The notes: a model not told the origin generated them from the sequence alone. 64,000 bases of DNA from Pseudoneobacillus rhizosphaerae (GCF_917563885.1 NZ_CAKJTG010000023.1:1-64000), one strand, 5' to 3'; counted from the first letter of the stretch, positions 8,732 through 18,252 are shown. Numbers and translations are program-made.

Positions 8732-9589
8732 TTAACGGCCGTGCTTTACTTCGATAATTTTTAGCTTTTCATTTGTGAGATCAAGAGGCGTTACTTCCGT
8801 CTTATTAACATTTGAAAGCTCAATTTCAAAATTCACAGTTAGAGAATGAGCTACTCCTGCTGCATCCTTCCCGCTCACAGTTGCTGTTACCGTTTGCTTT
8901 TCTACATAATTATCTGGATGGATATCAGCTGAGATCTCGATTCTCTGAATGACGATTTCATCCTTTAGTTCTGGTAGTGTTGGTTTAATATGGCGGAATT
9001 CTGAAGATTCATCTTGTTGATAGTCGTTCATCATCGCTGCATGCTTGACCATTAAAGAACTCACGACATTCGCAGCTATTGGAATTTCTGATTTAGAAAG
9101 CTTCAATTCTACTTCTTTGTTTCCATTCTTTTCTTCTTTTACGATGATCTTTTGTTGAAGGTTTTTAGTTAATACATCAACTAATTTTTCAAGATCCTCT
9201 TGTAATTCTTGACTGTGTTCTCCCATTTTACCGTGTTGTTTCCCACTAGACTCCATCTTATAGAGCTTTTCTTCCGCTTTCACATACCATTCGCCGTCCT
9301 GACGGAACATTTGCATAGAGCTTGTTTCAGATCCATTCGACATCGTTGTGCTACCATTCATTAAATTAGCATCACTGTCCGTTTTCATTTGGGTGTTGGA
9401 TGTCATCAAGCTTTTTCCATTGTCCTCAAGCTTGAACTGCAAATCCATTGTCGTGCTACCAAGCTCATGCGTTTTTTTCAGTGCATCCTTATACATGTCA
9501 TAACCAGATGTATTTGCCGAGATCGAATAGACACTTCCAAACATCAAGGCACCACTTACTCCAATGACTGCTAACAGTTTCTTGTTCAT
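8732..9589 (-). CDS. secreted protein of unknown function
   Basis: A 285-residue exported protein. It has a signal peptide (MNKKLLAVIGVSGALMFGSV, likely cleaved after SISA) and no lipobox Cys. The mature part is hydrophilic, with beta-rich stretches (TTMDLQFKLEDNG, QMFRQDGEWYVK, VEKQTVTATVSGKD), recalling LolA/LppX-like envelope proteins without a firm match. A TAGGAGG site fixes the start. It lies 93 bp upstream of the ABC genes on the same strand, with no clear terminator between, and may act as sensor or accessory of that system. Confidence 0.7.
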   Translation of the reverse strand: MNKKLLAVIGVSGALMFGSVYSISANTSGYDMYKDALKKTHELGSTTMDLQFKLEDNGKSLMTSNTQMKTDSDANLMNGSTTMSNGSETSSMQMFRQDGEWYVKAEEKLYKMESSGKQHGKMGEHSQELQEDLEKLVDVLTKNLQQKIIVKEEKNGNKEVELKLSKSEIPIAANVVSSLMVKHAAMMNDYQQDESSEFRHIKPTLPELKDEIVIQRIEISADIHPDNYVEKQTVTATVSGKDAAGVAHSLTVNFEIELSNVNKTEVTPLDLTNEKLKIIEVKHGR

Positions 9590-9740
9590 GATTTTGACCT
9601 CCTATTGGTTACTTACAACCATAGATTAACCAGGAAATCTGAACTGTGAATAAAGAAAAGCTTAATAAATTATTAAATCGTGTTTTTGTGACGGGAACGT
9701 GACGAAGGCTACCGGTTTGACCGATAGCCTTCGTTGTGAA

Positions 9741-10772
9741 TTATGTCCCAATATAGCGGGAATAGTAGGATTTTGCTTTTACAATATCATTGGTTCCATG
9801 AATTAAAACACGGCCATCTTTAAAAAGCACCATGGAGATTTCTTCATCGGGAATAAAACGTAGCAAGTAATCATTTTGCTTTACTTGGCCGATTTTATGT
9901 AAACGGTCTGCCATTTTTGTAAAATCAAAAGACTGTTGATTCCGTGCGATGATTTGCACGGTATCCCGCCCACATAAAGTGGTGTAAGTAGTTGGATGGC
10001 TTGCTGATGTTTCTAGAAATTCAAAGTGATGCTGGACGCAGGTTGGGCATTTTGGATTTCTCCCTTGGCTAATGTCCATTTGTAAACTGGAGTTGTCCCA
10101 AATATCGAGTTGTTCTAGATTCGGATTGGTTGGGTTTCCAACTAATAGCTTTATAGCCTCTACTGCTTCAAAAGATCCAATGATATCGGTAATGGCGGAA
10201 AGTACCCCTACCGTGTCACAATTTTCGCCTAAGCCTATCGGAATCTCTGGAAACAAGCAACGATAACAAGGTGTTTTATCAGGAATGATCGTAGCAAACA
10301 TCCCTCTTGAGCTTACCGCCCCACCATATACCCATGGAATATTTTGTTTAACGGCCACATCATTGATTAAATATCGTGTTAAAAAATTGTCGGTCCCATC
10401 GATAATTACATCAAAGCCTTTGAGAAGTTCTTCAGCATTATTCATGTTTAGATCGCCAATAATCGGTTCTAATTGGACGGTTGAATTGATTTTCTTTAAT
10501 CTTTTTTCCGCGGCAACCACCTTTGGTAGCTGTTGTTTAGCATCCTCTTCACTATAGAGAGTTTGGCGTTGCAGATTGGATAATTCGACAAAATCACGGT
10601 CAATGAAACGGATATATCCGACACCTGAGCGAACGAGATGATTGGCAATGACCGTTCCAAGTGCCCCCATACCGACAATGACTGCACGACTATGTAGTAA
10701 TTTTTGTTGTCCTGTTTTTCCAATCGGTTGAAATAGAATTTGTCGGGAATAACGTTCTAGCTCTATGCTCAT
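9741..10772 (-). CDS. moeB: MoeB/ThiF-type adenylyltransferase
   Basis: E1-like enzyme that adenylates the C-terminal Gly-Gly of MoaD (or ThiS) so it can receive sulfur for molybdopterin (or thiamin). It has the Rossmann nucleotide loop GMGALG, the family motif DRDFVELSNLQRQ, the segment DGTDNFLTRYLIND, and the zinc pairs CYRC and CPTC. A ~90-residue C-terminal extension makes 343 aa, usual for Bacillus MoeB. It is divergent from an aldehyde oxidoreductase gene, and a MoaD lies 4 kb away, which favours cofactor supply for that enzyme. ThiF is the alternative. Confidence 0.85.
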   Translation of the reverse strand: MSIELERYSRQILFQPIGKTGQQKLLHSRAVIVGMGALGTVIANHLVRSGVGYIRFIDRDFVELSNLQRQTLYSEEDAKQQLPKVVAAEKRLKKINSTVQLEPIIGDLNMNNAEELLKGFDVIIDGTDNFLTRYLINDVAVKQNIPWVYGGAVSSRGMFATIIPDKTPCYRCLFPEIPIGLGENCDTVGVLSAITDIIGSFEAVEAIKLLVGNPTNPNLEQLDIWDNSSLQMDISQGRNPKCPTCVQHHFEFLETSASHPTTYTTLCGRDTVQIIARNQQSFDFTKMADRLHKIGQVKQNDYLLRFIPDEEISMVLFKDGRVLIHGTNDIVKAKSYYSRYIGT

Positions 10773-10963
10773 TAGCTCACCTCTTATTAACCCTTTTAAA
10801 ATAAATTATAACGTTTTTAGTAGGAATCTGCTCCTTAAAATTATTCACAATAGAAATAATATTAAAAATATAGAGGAATTTATAGGTAATGTAGCTAATA
10901 TTTTATAAGAGTATAATTTTTTAAAACAACACTATTAATCCATGAAAGAGGTGTCGAATTAAG

Positions 10964-12805
10964 ATGAATCTTGGGGGCTTTAAAAACAAAGAAGTTTTAG
11001 TAGACTTAACAAATGGCACAGTTGACTACAGACAAATCAATGAAGATGATGCAAGAAAGTACGTTGGTGGGCGTGGACTTGGTGTAAAATACGTCCTAGA
11101 TAATGGTCCTGAAGTAGAGCCTTTATCCGAAGAAAACATTTTATGTATTATGACAGGTCCTGTTACCGGATCTCGCTCTTCTATGAGTGGACGCTTATGC
11201 GTTGTCACGAAATCTCCACTAACTGGTACTGTGACTGACTCCCATATGGGTGGTTGGACAGCAGCACGTTTAAAATGGGCTGGTGTGGACAATATCATTT
11301 TTAGTGGTAAAAGTGACAAGCCTGTTTATCTTTATATTGAAGATGGGCAAGCTGAGCTTCGCGATGCATCTGACCTATGGGGCAAAGGTACACGCGGAAC
11401 GATTCAGGCACTTAAAGACAAGTATGGTGCTGAAGACCTTAGTGTGATGACTATTGGTCAAGCTGGAGAAAATAAAGTTCGTTTCTCGGGCTTCATGAAT
11501 GAACACGACCGTTCAGCTGGACGCGGTGGTACGGGTGCGGTTGCTGGTTACAAAATGTTAAAGGCAATCGTTATTAAAGCTGCTCAAAAGGGTAACATGC
11601 CTGAAGCCAAAAATGCGGATGAGTATAAAGAAGCGAACAAAAAAGCGGTTAAAGCGATTTTGGAAGGCGGATTAACCGCTCCTAATAAAGGCGGACTTTC
11701 CGTTTATGGTACAAACGTGTTAACCAATTTAATCAATGAAGTGGGAGCACTTCCAACAAGAAACTCTCAAGAAACCTATTGGGCAGAAGCTGAAAAGCAT
11801 AGTGGTGAGTGGGTAAACGAACATATCCGCACGACTAATAATACATGCCATGCTTGTCCGGTTGCTTGTAAAATTGAAGTTGAGGTTAAAGAAGGGAAAT
11901 ACAAGACGAAGGTTGAGAGCTTTGAGTTTGAATCTGGTTGGGCACTTGGTGCAAACAGTGGTTTAAGTAACTCTGAAGCGATTGCTTTCTTAATCGACCA
12001 ATGTAATGAGTACGGTATGGACACGATTGAACTTGGTCATGCTTTCTCTACTACAATGGAAGCTTATGAAAAAGGCATCATTGACGAAAAGCTTGATTGG
12101 GGCGATGCAGATGCCATGATCGAGTTAACTCGTAAAATTGCATTCCGTGAAGGCTTTGGTGGCGTTCTTGCCGAAGGTCCTGCCCGTGCGACTGCGATCT
12201 GGGGTGCTCCTGAATTATCAATGGCCGTTAAAGGTCAATCGATTCCGGCGTATGACCCACGTGGAATCCAAGGTATCGGCCTTGGTTATGCGACAAGTAA
12301 CCGTGGTGCTTGTCACTTACGTGGTTACACGATTGCAAGTGAAATTGCTGGAATTCCAGAACCAACAGACCGTTTAGTTCCTGAAGGTAAGGGTGAGCTT
12401 TTGAAAGTATTCCAAGACTTGTTCTCTTTCACTGACTCTATGAATATGTGTAAATTCTCTACTTTCTCAGAAGGTCCTGAGCATTTTGCTGAGCAATATA
12501 GCGCAATGACAGGTTTTGAAGTGACTGCTGAGGATATATTAAAAACGGGTGAACGAATCTATAATTTAGAGCGTTACTACAATAACCTAGCTGGCTTTGA
12601 TAAGCGTGAGGATGATTTCTTGCCTAAGCGCTTTACAGAAGAAGCGGCAACTGGAAACAGTGCTGGTCATGTTAGCCGCATGGATATTATGTTGGATGAG
12701 TATTATAATGTTCGTGGTTGGAAAGATGGCGTTGTGCCTGTGGAGAAGTTGGTTGAGTTGGGAATTCTTCCTGCTGAGGCAGCTGAGGCTGGGGCGAAGA
12801 ATTAA
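10964..12805 (+). CDS. aldehyde ferredoxin oxidoreductase (tungsten/molybdenum-pterin enzyme)
   Basis: Oxidises aldehydes to carboxylates (or the reverse) with a bis-pterin W/Mo centre and one [4Fe-4S] cluster. The 613 residues match AOR length. N-terminal features are GGRGLGVKY and a Gly-rich pterin segment GRGGTGAVAG. Cluster ligands C295, C298 and C302 (TCHACPVAC) and C496 (DSMNMC) have the spacing of the Pyrococcus furiosus enzyme (288/291/295/494). The ribosome site is GAGGTG, and TATAAT at 10912-10917 may be its -10. A dedicated ferredoxin gene is not adjacent. Metal identity and substrate cannot be read from sequence. Confidence 0.93.
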   Translation: MNLGGFKNKEVLVDLTNGTVDYRQINEDDARKYVGGRGLGVKYVLDNGPEVEPLSEENILCIMTGPVTGSRSSMSGRLCVVTKSPLTGTVTDSHMGGWTAARLKWAGVDNIIFSGKSDKPVYLYIEDGQAELRDASDLWGKGTRGTIQALKDKYGAEDLSVMTIGQAGENKVRFSGFMNEHDRSAGRGGTGAVAGYKMLKAIVIKAAQKGNMPEAKNADEYKEANKKAVKAILEGGLTAPNKGGLSVYGTNVLTNLINEVGALPTRNSQETYWAEAEKHSGEWVNEHIRTTNNTCHACPVACKIEVEVKEGKYKTKVESFEFESGWALGANSGLSNSEAIAFLIDQCNEYGMDTIELGHAFSTTMEAYEKGIIDEKLDWGDADAMIELTRKIAFREGFGGVLAEGPARATAIWGAPELSMAVKGQSIPAYDPRGIQGIGLGYATSNRGACHLRGYTIASEIAGIPEPTDRLVPEGKGELLKVFQDLFSFTDSMNMCKFSTFSEGPEHFAEQYSAMTGFEVTAEDILKTGERIYNLERYYNNLAGFDKREDDFLPKRFTEEAATGNSAGHVSRMDIMLDEYYNVRGWKDGVVPVEKLVELGILPAEAAEAGAKN

Positions 12806-12817
12806 GTATTGATTATT

Positions 12818-12853
12818 AAACCCTCGTGATGCGCTTGCATTCGGGGTTTTTAT
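12818..12853 (+). terminator. terminator of the AOR gene
   Basis: AAACCC and GGGTTT bracket an inner ATGCGCTTGCAT hairpin, followed by TTTATTTAGTTTTTTT. Confidence 0.75.
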
Positions 12854-13030
12854 TTAGTTTTTTTAATAAGAGGGAAAAATTATGATATAGTTGTAATTGA
12901 GTTCAGTTGTGTCGTGCATTCCTCTATTTACTTCCGTTTCGTTACTCCGTTATCTACTTCATGTAGTTTGAGAGAGCTTTCCTATTCCATAAATTTGAGT
13001 GTTTTAATTGCGTATATTTTTTAATCTGAA

Positions 13031-13246
13031 AGGAGGTGATATTTCTGGAAAGTCGGTGATTTGTGCTGAAAAGTCGGTGATTTTTTTCTAAAGTCGGTGA
13101 TTTGTGCTGAAAAGTCGGTGATATATCGGAAAACTCGGTGATTTGTTCTAGAAAGTCGGTGATATTTTTCTAAACTCGGTGATTTGTTCTGGAAAGTTGG
13201 TGATATATTCCTAAACTCGGTGATATGGCATAAAAGTTGGTGATAT
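13031..13246. repeat. 20/21-bp alternating tandem repeat, 11 copies
   Basis: GGTGAT recurs at 13035, 13055, 13076, 13096, 13117, 13137, 13158, 13178, 13199, 13219 and 13239. Spacings alternate 20 and 21 bp (a 41-bp higher-order unit); only the last is 20 where 21 is expected. The consensus half-unit is about AAAGTCGGTGATTTGTTCT. The non-triplet period argues against a repeat protein. The stretch 12854-13401 otherwise holds no supported gene. Confidence 0.9.
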
Positions 13247-13401
13247 ATTTCTAACACAGCAATCCCAAGCTTATCCAAATCAATTATTCTTCTATAAAAA
13301 CAGGAATCTTTTAGGCATTTTACGTCATAATACACACCTAAATCTTAAAAATCCTTCACTAGATTAATCTACCTCCCCCAAAAAACCATTGGAGTGATAA
13401 T

Positions 13402-14385
13402 ATGATTATTTTACCCAGAGAAATACCAAGAATTTTATTGAAAATTGAAGCTTTAATGGGGCGATTGCCTGAGAATCACCCTAAACTAGAAAACTTAACT
13501 AGAGACTATGGGAGAATAAAAGCGGGATACCAAGGTGAGAAGAGCTTAGAATACTATTTTTCATTAATGAATCAAGAAAAATATGATTTCTACCATGGGC
13601 TTAGACTTCAAAATAGTAATAGTGATAGTTTCTTTCAAATCGATACGCTAATCGTATCTGATGCATTTGTCCCATTGGTAGAAATTAAAAATTTATCAGG
13701 TACAGTTGTATATGATAAAAACACCAACCAATTTACCCAAAATAGCAAACCAATAATAAATCCCATCTCCCAAGTAAAATTGCAAAAATTACAGTTAATA
13801 GACTGGTTTCAAAAACATAAATTCCAACCTTTCCCCGTTGACTATTTAATTGCTATGGCAAATCCTTCTACGAAAATTGAAGCTCCTAATGGCAACCCAG
13901 AACAATTTTGGAAAATGTGTTATGGCCACGATTTCATCGATAAAATACAACTTTATGAAAAAACACATAAAATGCAAAATATTCCTATAAAAGAAAGAAA
14001 AAGACTGAGGAAATTATTATTAAAGTACCATACTCCTTTAGAAGTTGATGTTCTAAAAAAATACACGATATCTAAACAAGATATTATTACAGGAGTACGA
14101 TGTCCCTTATGTCACTCTATTCCAATGATGCATTCTTATGGATCTTGGGAATGCCTCTTTTGTCATCATAAATCTAAAGATGCCCATAAAAATGCCGTAA
14201 ATGATCACTTTTTTATTTTCGGTCCCACCATTACAAATAAAGAGTTTCGGGAACTTACTCATATTGAGTCACCACAATCCGCTAATAGACTGCTTACTAC
14301 TATGAATCTCCAACATACAGGCTCCAATAAAGGGCGGATTTACTATGCAACTTGGTATCTTCCCTCAAATAATAAAAAGGAATAG
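13402..14385 (+). CDS. NERD domain-containing protein
   Basis: Nuclease-related-domain protein of 327 residues. The NERD core is at ~35-150 (GYQGEKSLEYYF, FQIDTLIVSDAFVPLVEIKNLSGTV split over D and ExK), giving the D...ExK arrangement of the restriction-endonuclease fold. The C-terminus has a zinc ribbon CPLC...CLFC near residues 234-255. NERD proteins are common in Bacillus and their role is unsettled. It lies between two cofactor genes but reads the opposite way from moaD and shares no obvious function with them. Confidence 0.85.
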   Translation: MIILPREIPRILLKIEALMGRLPENHPKLENLTRDYGRIKAGYQGEKSLEYYFSLMNQEKYDFYHGLRLQNSNSDSFFQIDTLIVSDAFVPLVEIKNLSGTVVYDKNTNQFTQNSKPIINPISQVKLQKLQLIDWFQKHKFQPFPVDYLIAMANPSTKIEAPNGNPEQFWKMCYGHDFIDKIQLYEKTHKMQNIPIKERKRLRKLLLKYHTPLEVDVLKKYTISKQDIITGVRCPLCHSIPMMHSYGSWECLFCHHKSKDAHKNAVNDHFFIFGPTITNKEFRELTHIESPQSANRLLTTMNLQHTGSNKGRIYYATWYLPSNNKKE

Positions 14386-14403
14386 CAAATAGTCGCTATC
14401 CCC
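14374..14403 (-). terminator. terminator of the moaD unit
   Basis: On the minus strand GGGATAGC-loop-GCTATTCC is followed by TTTTTATT. It overlaps the end of the converging NERD gene. Confidence 0.6.
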
Positions 14404-14674
14404 CAACCCTAGTCGTCTTAAATCGATAACTTTTTATCAGTGAATCCAATTTCTCTTCAGTCTCAGCGCTAAACCTAATAAATACCGCATTCACCCGAAA
14501 AACAGAGGTAAACGCCAATTCATCTTCAGACAAAAGCTCACCTTTCCACCCATCCCCTTCATAAACAAAGGGAAAGACATCCGAATGCGTCACCAATCGC
14601 CCATCTAGATCCTCTAAATATTGCCCTAGTTGGGCGAGAGGGATTCCCCTGAACTCAAGTTCACGACTAAACAT
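14396..14674 (-). CDS. small protein of unknown function paired with MoaD
   Basis: About 92 residues starting MFSRELEFRGIPLAQLG. The ATG at 14674 sits one base past the moaD stop, with GGTGGGTG upstream, and is preferred over an ATG at 14707 that would overlap moaD. The central part is YLEDLDGRL...FPFVYEGDGW...LSEDELAFTSVFRVNAVFIRF, an alpha/beta pattern; the C-terminus is basic. I do not recognise the family. Tight coupling to moaD and the nearby AOR suggest a role in pterin-cofactor sulfuration or AOR maturation. Confidence 0.7.
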   Translation of the reverse strand: MFSRELEFRGIPLAQLGQYLEDLDGRLVTHSDVFPFVYEGDGWKGELLSEDELAFTSVFRVNAVFIRFSAETEEKLDSLIKSYRFKTTRVGG

Positions 14675-14675
14675 C

Positions 14676-14948
14676 TCACCCACCAGCCACTGGAGGGAAA
14701 AGTGCAAGCTGATCAGTCTCTTTTACCCGAGTTTCCAAATCCTCAGCATGAATGATATTCCTACCATTAATGTACAAATGAACAAATGGTTTCAGCTTCT
14801 TCTCTTCTGTATAGATCTCTTCTTTTAAATCTGGAAACATCTCAATCATTTTATCTAGTACATCCATTGCACGGTCTCCATTAGGATGGACTTCTACTGA
14901 AACACCGCCACATATAACTCGGAGATTTGCGAATACCTTAACCTGCAT
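14676..14948 (-). CDS. moaD: MoaD/ThiS-family sulfur carrier
   Basis: Ubiquitin-like beta-grasp protein of 90 residues ending in FPPVAGG. The exposed C-terminal Gly-Gly is adenylated by MoeB and carries thiocarboxylate sulfur to molybdopterin. Family features are the opening KVFANLR, the central INGRNI and DQLALFPPVAGG. It probably serves the aldehyde oxidoreductase in this region, since MoaD-like proteins often accompany AOR genes. It could also be a general MoaD. Confidence 0.88.
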   Translation of the reverse strand: MQVKVFANLRVICGGVSVEVHPNGDRAMDVLDKMIEMFPDLKEEIYTEEKKLKPFVHLYINGRNIIHAEDLETRVKETDQLALFPPVAGG

Positions 14949-15012
14949 GTCAATCCGCTCCCTTCTATTATCAATATATTAAACTTAAAATTCAAAATTG
15001 TCACTCACCTAA

Positions 15013-15045
15013 ACAAAAGAGGAACCTCCTAAGAAGCCCCTCTCT
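15013..15045 (-). terminator. terminator of the mcp gene
   Basis: Minus-strand AGAGG...CCTCT stem around an inner GGCTTCTTAGGAGG segment, followed by TTTTGTTT. Confidence 0.6.
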
Positions 15046-15052
15046 AACGATA

Positions 15053-17074
15053 TTATTTTAATTTAAATCTCTTAATTTCGCTTTCCAATTGCTCTGACAG
15101 TTCTTTTAAACTAGAAGCTCGTCTTGTAAATGAACTCATGGTTGCGGAAATTTCCTCTGTTGAGGCCGAGACTTCTTCGGTAGCAGCAGCAGTTTGTTCC
15201 GATACAGCTGTGATACTATCCATTTCCATTGTGACTGTTTCTTTATTTGTTTGGCTTTCTTTTACAGAAACCTGTACTTCTTCTACTTTCCGAGCCAATT
15301 CGTTAACAATGGCTAGTGTATCGTTGAAGATGGTTTTCGTTTCGGTAACAGCCACATCTTGCTCAGTTACGGCATGATTCGTGCGATCCATTGCTTCAAC
15401 TGCTTTTTGGACAACTTCTTGAATGCTATCAACAATTTGTTTAATTTCAACTGCAGATGCTTTTGATTGTTCAGAAAGCTTACGCACTTCGTTTGCTACA
15501 ACGGCAAATCCTCTTCCATGCTCACCAGCACGAGCTGATTCAATAGAAGCATTTAAGGATAGTAGATTGGTTTGCTCTGTAATTTTTGTAATCGCTTCAA
15601 TAATTGCATTAATTTCTTCCATCCTAGTCTCAACTTCTTTAACGATGGAAGCCACTTCATTTGTGGAGGATTTTGTTTCATTTGCTTTATCTGAAAGTAA
15701 GTTAACTTGTTCTAATCCTTTGTTACTTAGTTCCATCGAACGATTTGATACTTGGTTGATGTCCTGTGTGATATGAGAAATATCATCTAATTGAGTAGAT
15801 AAGTCTCTCATTTGCTCAAAGCTCACATGGATATTTCTAGATTGCAAGCCAGCCCCTTGGGAAATTTCTTCAATTGCAGAGGCAACCTCTGATAATGAGG
15901 CATTTGTTTCTACCGTCATCATCGATAAATGTGCTGAAGTTTCTAAAACTTCTTTAGATGTTTCTTCTACTTTTTGAAGCGAAGTGGATAATTGCTCCAT
16001 TGTTTGATTAAAGCTGTGACTCAATTCATTAAATTCATCATTTGTTTTTACAAATACTCTTGCGGTAAAATCACCTTTTGCTGCTGTTTCTAATGCTGTT
16101 TTAACGGCAAGTACATTGCGAGAGATTCTTTGACCAATTACAAATGCAGCAATGGCTGATAATAGACCAAAAACAAGCGTTAGAAGCCATCCTATTTTTT
16201 CAATTTTATTTGAACTATTCGTAATTTCGGACTTATCTTCTTCGGTTACAAATCTCCAACCGGTTCTTTCATTTGTCAAATAGGCTGAAAATTTCTCCTT
16301 ACCACCTACGGTAAAATCCCCATAACCTTCTTTATTTTTCGAAATGTCGTCCCAAATGCTAAGTTTAGTTGCTAAATCTGAACCAATCTTACCTACATTT
16401 GGGTGGGCAATATAATTATCATCTCTGCCAATGATGGTCATATAACCCTTCTTACCAATTTTTATTTCTTTAAGTGACTCAGAGAATTTAAGAATACTTA
16501 AGTCAATTCCTACTACCCCTGTTACATTCCCTTCAAGATCGACTACGGCCTTTGAGATAGTTAATACCATATCACCTGTTCCATCATCCTGATATGGGTC
16601 ACTATAAAAGGTCTCACCTTTCTTTTCTAACGCTCCTTTATACCATGGGCGTTCTGTTGGATCGTAATCTGCTGAAAGTTCCTGTTTTGGTGCAATGAGC
16701 ATTTCCTTCTTAGGAGTTCCAAAATAGACTGATGAGTAGTCAGCAGAAGTATTTTGGGTACCCTGCATTAACGTTAATGCATTTTTAGCACTTCCAGGAA
16801 TCTGATAAAATTTAGTAAAAAGTTCATTATGTGCCAGAAGTTTGATTTGATTGGATACCCCTTCTAAACGATAATCCAAACTCTTACTTGCTTGCTTTGT
16901 TACTTCGAATGTTGACTTTGATAACTCTTCTTCAATAATATTTTGAGTAATGGTATTTGAAATTATGGCGATGGAAAGTGTTGGGATTAAGGCTACAGCA
17001 GTCATACCTGCTATCAACTTCGTTCTTACACTATTCCATTTAAACAGGAATAACTTCTTCTTCTTTACTTCCAT
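15053..17074 (-). CDS. methyl-accepting chemotaxis protein, dCACHE type
   Basis: Membrane chemoreceptor of 673 residues that signals through CheW/CheA. TM1 is ~17-38, an extracellular double-CACHE domain spans ~39-290 (including [13 protein letters not shown] and [13 protein letters not shown]), TM2 is ~295-315, then HAMP. The long coiled-coil signalling domain has the hairpin tip [18 protein letters not shown] split near its conserved E and N residues. The ligand is not predictable beyond small molecules such as amino or organic acids. It is monocistronic under the sigma-D promoter at 17156-17182. Confidence 0.92.
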   Translation of the reverse strand: MEVKKKKLFLFKWNSVRTKLIAGMTAVALIPTLSIAIISNTITQNIIEEELSKSTFEVTKQASKSLDYRLEGVSNQIKLLAHNELFTKFYQIPGSAKNALTLMQGTQNTSADYSSVYFGTPKKEMLIAPKQELSADYDPTERPWYKGALEKKGETFYSDPYQDDGTGDMVLTISKAVVDLEGNVTGVVGIDLSILKFSESLKEIKIGKKGYMTIIGRDDNYIAHPNVGKIGSDLATKLSIWDDISKNKEGYGDFTVGGKEKFSAYLTNERTGWRFVTEEDKSEITNSSNKIEKIGWLLTLVFGLLSAIAAFVIGQRISRNVLAVKTALETAAKGDFTARVFVKTNDEFNELSHSFNQTMEQLSTSLQKVEETSKEVLETSAHLSMMTVETNASLSEVASAIEEISQGAGLQSRNIHVSFEQMRDLSTQLDDISHITQDINQVSNRSMELSNKGLEQVNLLSDKANETKSSTNEVASIVKEVETRMEEINAIIEAITKITEQTNLLSLNASIESARAGEHGRGFAVVANEVRKLSEQSKASAVEIKQIVDSIQEVVQKAVEAMDRTNHAVTEQDVAVTETKTIFNDTLAIVNELARKVEEVQVSVKESQTNKETVTMEMDSITAVSEQTAAATEEVSASTEEISATMSSFTRRASSLKELSEQLESEIKRFKLK

Positions 17075-17155
17075 TTCAATCCTCCTTATCCATTCTTTTT
17101 GATAGGCAGTACATTCCCATCAAAAAGAACAATTTATTTTCCTAATATACTATTT

Positions 17156-17182
17156 TTATCGGATACTTTATCAAAATGTTTA
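17156..17182 (-). promoter_or_regulatory. sigma-D promoter of mcp
   Basis: On the minus strand TAAA, exactly 15 bp, then TCCGATAA (consensus TAAA-N15-GCCGATAA). A TCTATCAAAA motif lies just upstream of the -35. Confidence 0.85.
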
Positions 17183-17242
17183 GGCATTTTTTGATAGAGA
17201 AAGTTAGAAAGGAAGTAATGAAATATTTGGAAAAACAAGACA

Positions 17243-17818
17243 TTATGTTTGTTGATTAATGTTCATTCCAACAAAATCAATTTGGAGCTGCTGCTTTTGC
17301 TGAAGGTATACCTCTGTTTTCCCAGGAGTGTAGTTGTGGACAACCTTATTTGGGGTAACTTGAATATCTGCTCCCCCTTTTTTCCAGTCAATATGTATTT
17401 CTACCGGTGTAAATTGTATTTTTACAGACCCTGGACTAGGAATAAATCCGATGTTAAAATCTGCTTTTTGTGGTAATACTTTATCTGTTATGATCCCAAC
17501 TATTGCATCTGATTTATTCTCGATTTTTGCTAGTTGATCTCCTTCTTGAGCTTTTGTGCTGATATACTCTAGTACTGTTTCTCTACCATTTTGAGCACTT
17601 TCTTGTAGAATTGTAGGAATTGACTTGAAACCAAGATCATTCCAAAACTGTTCATCGTCTATTTTTAATTGAGATGGCCTTTTCTCGATTGACATTATAG
17701 CAGATTCCTGTTTAATGGAAAGATCGGCAGGTTTTTGTTGTATTTCTTGAACAGGTTGGGTAATTCTTAATCCTATTTGTGCATGTGTTTGTTGTAAGCG
17801 AATTTGCGGGAGTTGCAT
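17243..17818 (-). CDS. YviE-like protein (DUF6470)
   Basis: Protein of 191 residues of the YviE family, found in flagellar loci of Bacillus; its function is unknown. It is Gln/Ile-rich with alternating short beta stretches (LPQIRLQQTHAQIGLRI, FTPVEIHIDWKKGG, YTPGKTEVYLQQKQQ). In B. subtilis yviE lies between flgL and fliW. Here it follows flaG, 17 bp downstream, sharing that gene's sigma-D promoter. Confidence 0.75.
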   Translation of the reverse strand: MQLPQIRLQQTHAQIGLRITQPVQEIQQKPADLSIKQESAIMSIEKRPSQLKIDDEQFWNDLGFKSIPTILQESAQNGRETVLEYISTKAQEGDQLAKIENKSDAIVGIITDKVLPQKADFNIGFIPSPGSVKIQFTPVEIHIDWKKGGADIQVTPNKVVHNYTPGKTEVYLQQKQQLQIDFVGMNINQQT

Positions 17819-17835
17819 AATACACCACCTTGAAA

Positions 17836-18186
17836 TTAAATCTTTCTATCTACTAATAATCCTAAATAATCGGTCATAGCTGCATACATATCTAGTAGTT
17901 TTTTAGAAGGAATCTCCTTGACCACTTCATTAGTCATATCATCAACAATGGCTACATAATATTCTTTTAAATCGTCATGAAATTCAAACTTTAAATGCGT
18001 ATTGGATGCCTTTAAAAAATCATTCATGCTGCTAATGATTTTCTCAGTTTTTTCTTTTGATATGGTTTCTTGCTGTGTCTTTGACTGAGGTTGTTCTTTA
18101 TTATCAGGGGAGATTTCTTTCATTTTGGGTATGCTTTCTACTTGTTTCGGTAATTGGTTATTTGAAGTAATCAACTTATCTAACAT
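17836..18186 (-). CDS. flaG: FlaG family flagellar protein
   Basis: Small flagellar protein (116 aa) thought to influence filament length or capping. The C-terminal FlaG domain is visible as HLKFEFHDDLKEYYVAIVDD, followed by EVVKEIPSKKLLDMYAAM. The N-terminal third is a Gln/Lys-rich linker. It is placed after hag as in B. subtilis, with its own sigma-D promoter. Confidence 0.88.
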   Translation of the reverse strand: MLDKLITSNNQLPKQVESIPKMKEISPDNKEQPQSKTQQETISKEKTEKIISSMNDFLKASNTHLKFEFHDDLKEYYVAIVDDMTNEVVKEIPSKKLLDMYAAMTDYLGLLVDRKI

Positions 18187-18225
18187 GTCATAAACCCCTT
18201 CTCAGTGTAATTATTATTACTACCT

Positions 18226-18252
18226 ATATCGGTAAAATTGTGGAAAAGTTTA
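18226..18252 (-). promoter_or_regulatory. sigma-D promoter of flaG-yviE
   Basis: Minus-strand TAAA-N15-ACCGATAT. Confidence 0.85.

Noticed and set aside
9701-9736. Hairpin after moeB taken as terminator.
   Set aside because: The stem is strong (CGAAGGCTA with TAGCCTTCG) but neither strand has a T run after it.
13031-13246. CRISPR-like array.
   Set aside because: Units abut directly with no unique spacers of constant 30-40 bp, and no cas genes are nearby.
13021-13335. Minus-strand ORF across the 20/21-bp repeat (repeats of SPTF and ITDF).
   Set aside because: The 41-bp period shifts frame between units, so the protein repeat is a by-product, and no ribosome site is seen.
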